From: Anaerolineales bacterium
GTDB taxonomy: Bacteria; Chloroflexota; Anaerolineae; Anaerolineales; DRMV01
Direction: 5' to 3'
DNA: 12,776 nucleotides
Assembly (NCBI GenBank): GCA_026991215.1
Contig: JALXBY010000298.1
Span: 1-12,776, forward strand
Below are positions 12,691 to 12,776 of this stretch, in pieces. Positions within the stretch are counted from its first letter, which is position 1. Every line of letters starts with the position of its first letter. The position numbers were made by a program, and so were the translations under genes. A model generated the notes under the pieces. It saw only the letters and a list, made by a program, of their open reading frames with translations. It was not told the origin of the DNA and did no database searches.

Positions 12691-12755
12691 GGAGGCCGGA
12701 AGGTCACCATGCGATTGGGCCATAGAGCCCCTGCAGGAGTACACCTCCGGCCTCC
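12691..12755. repeat. Inverted repeat upstream of the two-component operon
   Basis: Perfect 10-bp arms GGAGGCCGGA (12691-12700) and TCCGGCCTCC (12746-12755), 45 bases apart, within G/C-rich flanks that extend similarity (GGGGGA and CCCC outside). It lies 47-111 bases before the response-regulator start codon. It may be an RNA hairpin in the operon leader or the 3' end structure of a gene to the right of the window. No thymine tract follows, and no clear -35/-10 pair is seen in 12645-12776. Confidence 0.55.
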
Positions 12756-12776
12756 CCACAACCCCCATGAGTTGCT

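Noticed and set aside
10761..12725. Very long plus-strand open frame (654 codons) opposite the two-component genes
   Set aside because: It is antisense to a clear histidine kinase and response regulator, is rich in His/Gly/Gln with no domain, and results from GC-rich third positions.

Overview
The window is GC-rich, gene-dense bacterial chromosome and looks like core rather than accessory DNA. No insertion sequence, phage gene or CRISPR array is visible. Three things point to a thermophile, plausibly a member of the Chloroflexota (Anaerolineae/Thermoflexia type): a bacterial-type S-adenosylmethionine decarboxylase coupled to a branched-chain polyamine synthase (BpsA, a family known from Thermus and hyperthermophilic archaea), an AmmeMemoRadiSam-type radical SAM protein, and the general gene style. 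The lineage is an inference.

Layout. Positions 1-2745 hold four minus-strand genes, in transcription order: an Mrp/ApbC iron-sulfur carrier ATPase, a flavin reductase-like FMN protein, a GDP-mannose mannosyl hydrolase-like Nudix enzyme, and a 7Fe-type ferredoxin that runs off the left edge. Members of one 14-bp repeat family lie at both ends of the Nudix gene. On the plus strand, 2914-3060 is a complete tRNA-Asn unit with a consensus promoter and an intrinsic terminator. About 510 bases without a recognised gene follow. Within them lie a promoter with a palindrome between its elements, a terminator-like hairpin, several further hairpins, a possible 45-codon reading frame and a mutually exclusive hairpin pair just before the ribosome binding site of speD. 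SpeD and bpsA follow five bases apart.

Positions 5044-7945 (minus strand) carry an AmrS-like radical SAM enzyme, then glyceraldehyde-3-phosphate dehydrogenase behind an apparent internal promoter, then a strong intrinsic terminator, then a class II aldolase. The aldolase converges on bpsA. A 398-base divergent gap (7946-8343) precedes a plus-strand pair with overlapping start and stop codons: an HPr-kinase-like P-loop protein and an LPG-synthase/UPF0104 membrane protein. The right end (10278-12644, minus strand) is a two-component pair: a NarL-type response regulator followed by its membrane-bound HisKA_3 histidine kinase.

How the genes work together. SpeD supplies decarboxylated SAM, and BpsA uses it to aminopropylate spermidine into branched polyamines, releasing methylthioadenosine. 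The neighbouring class II aldolase and GAPDH could process the sugar part of methylthioadenosine to triose phosphate. That link is only a hypothesis. The most interesting candidate for an undescribed system is the long structured leader in front of speD-bpsA.
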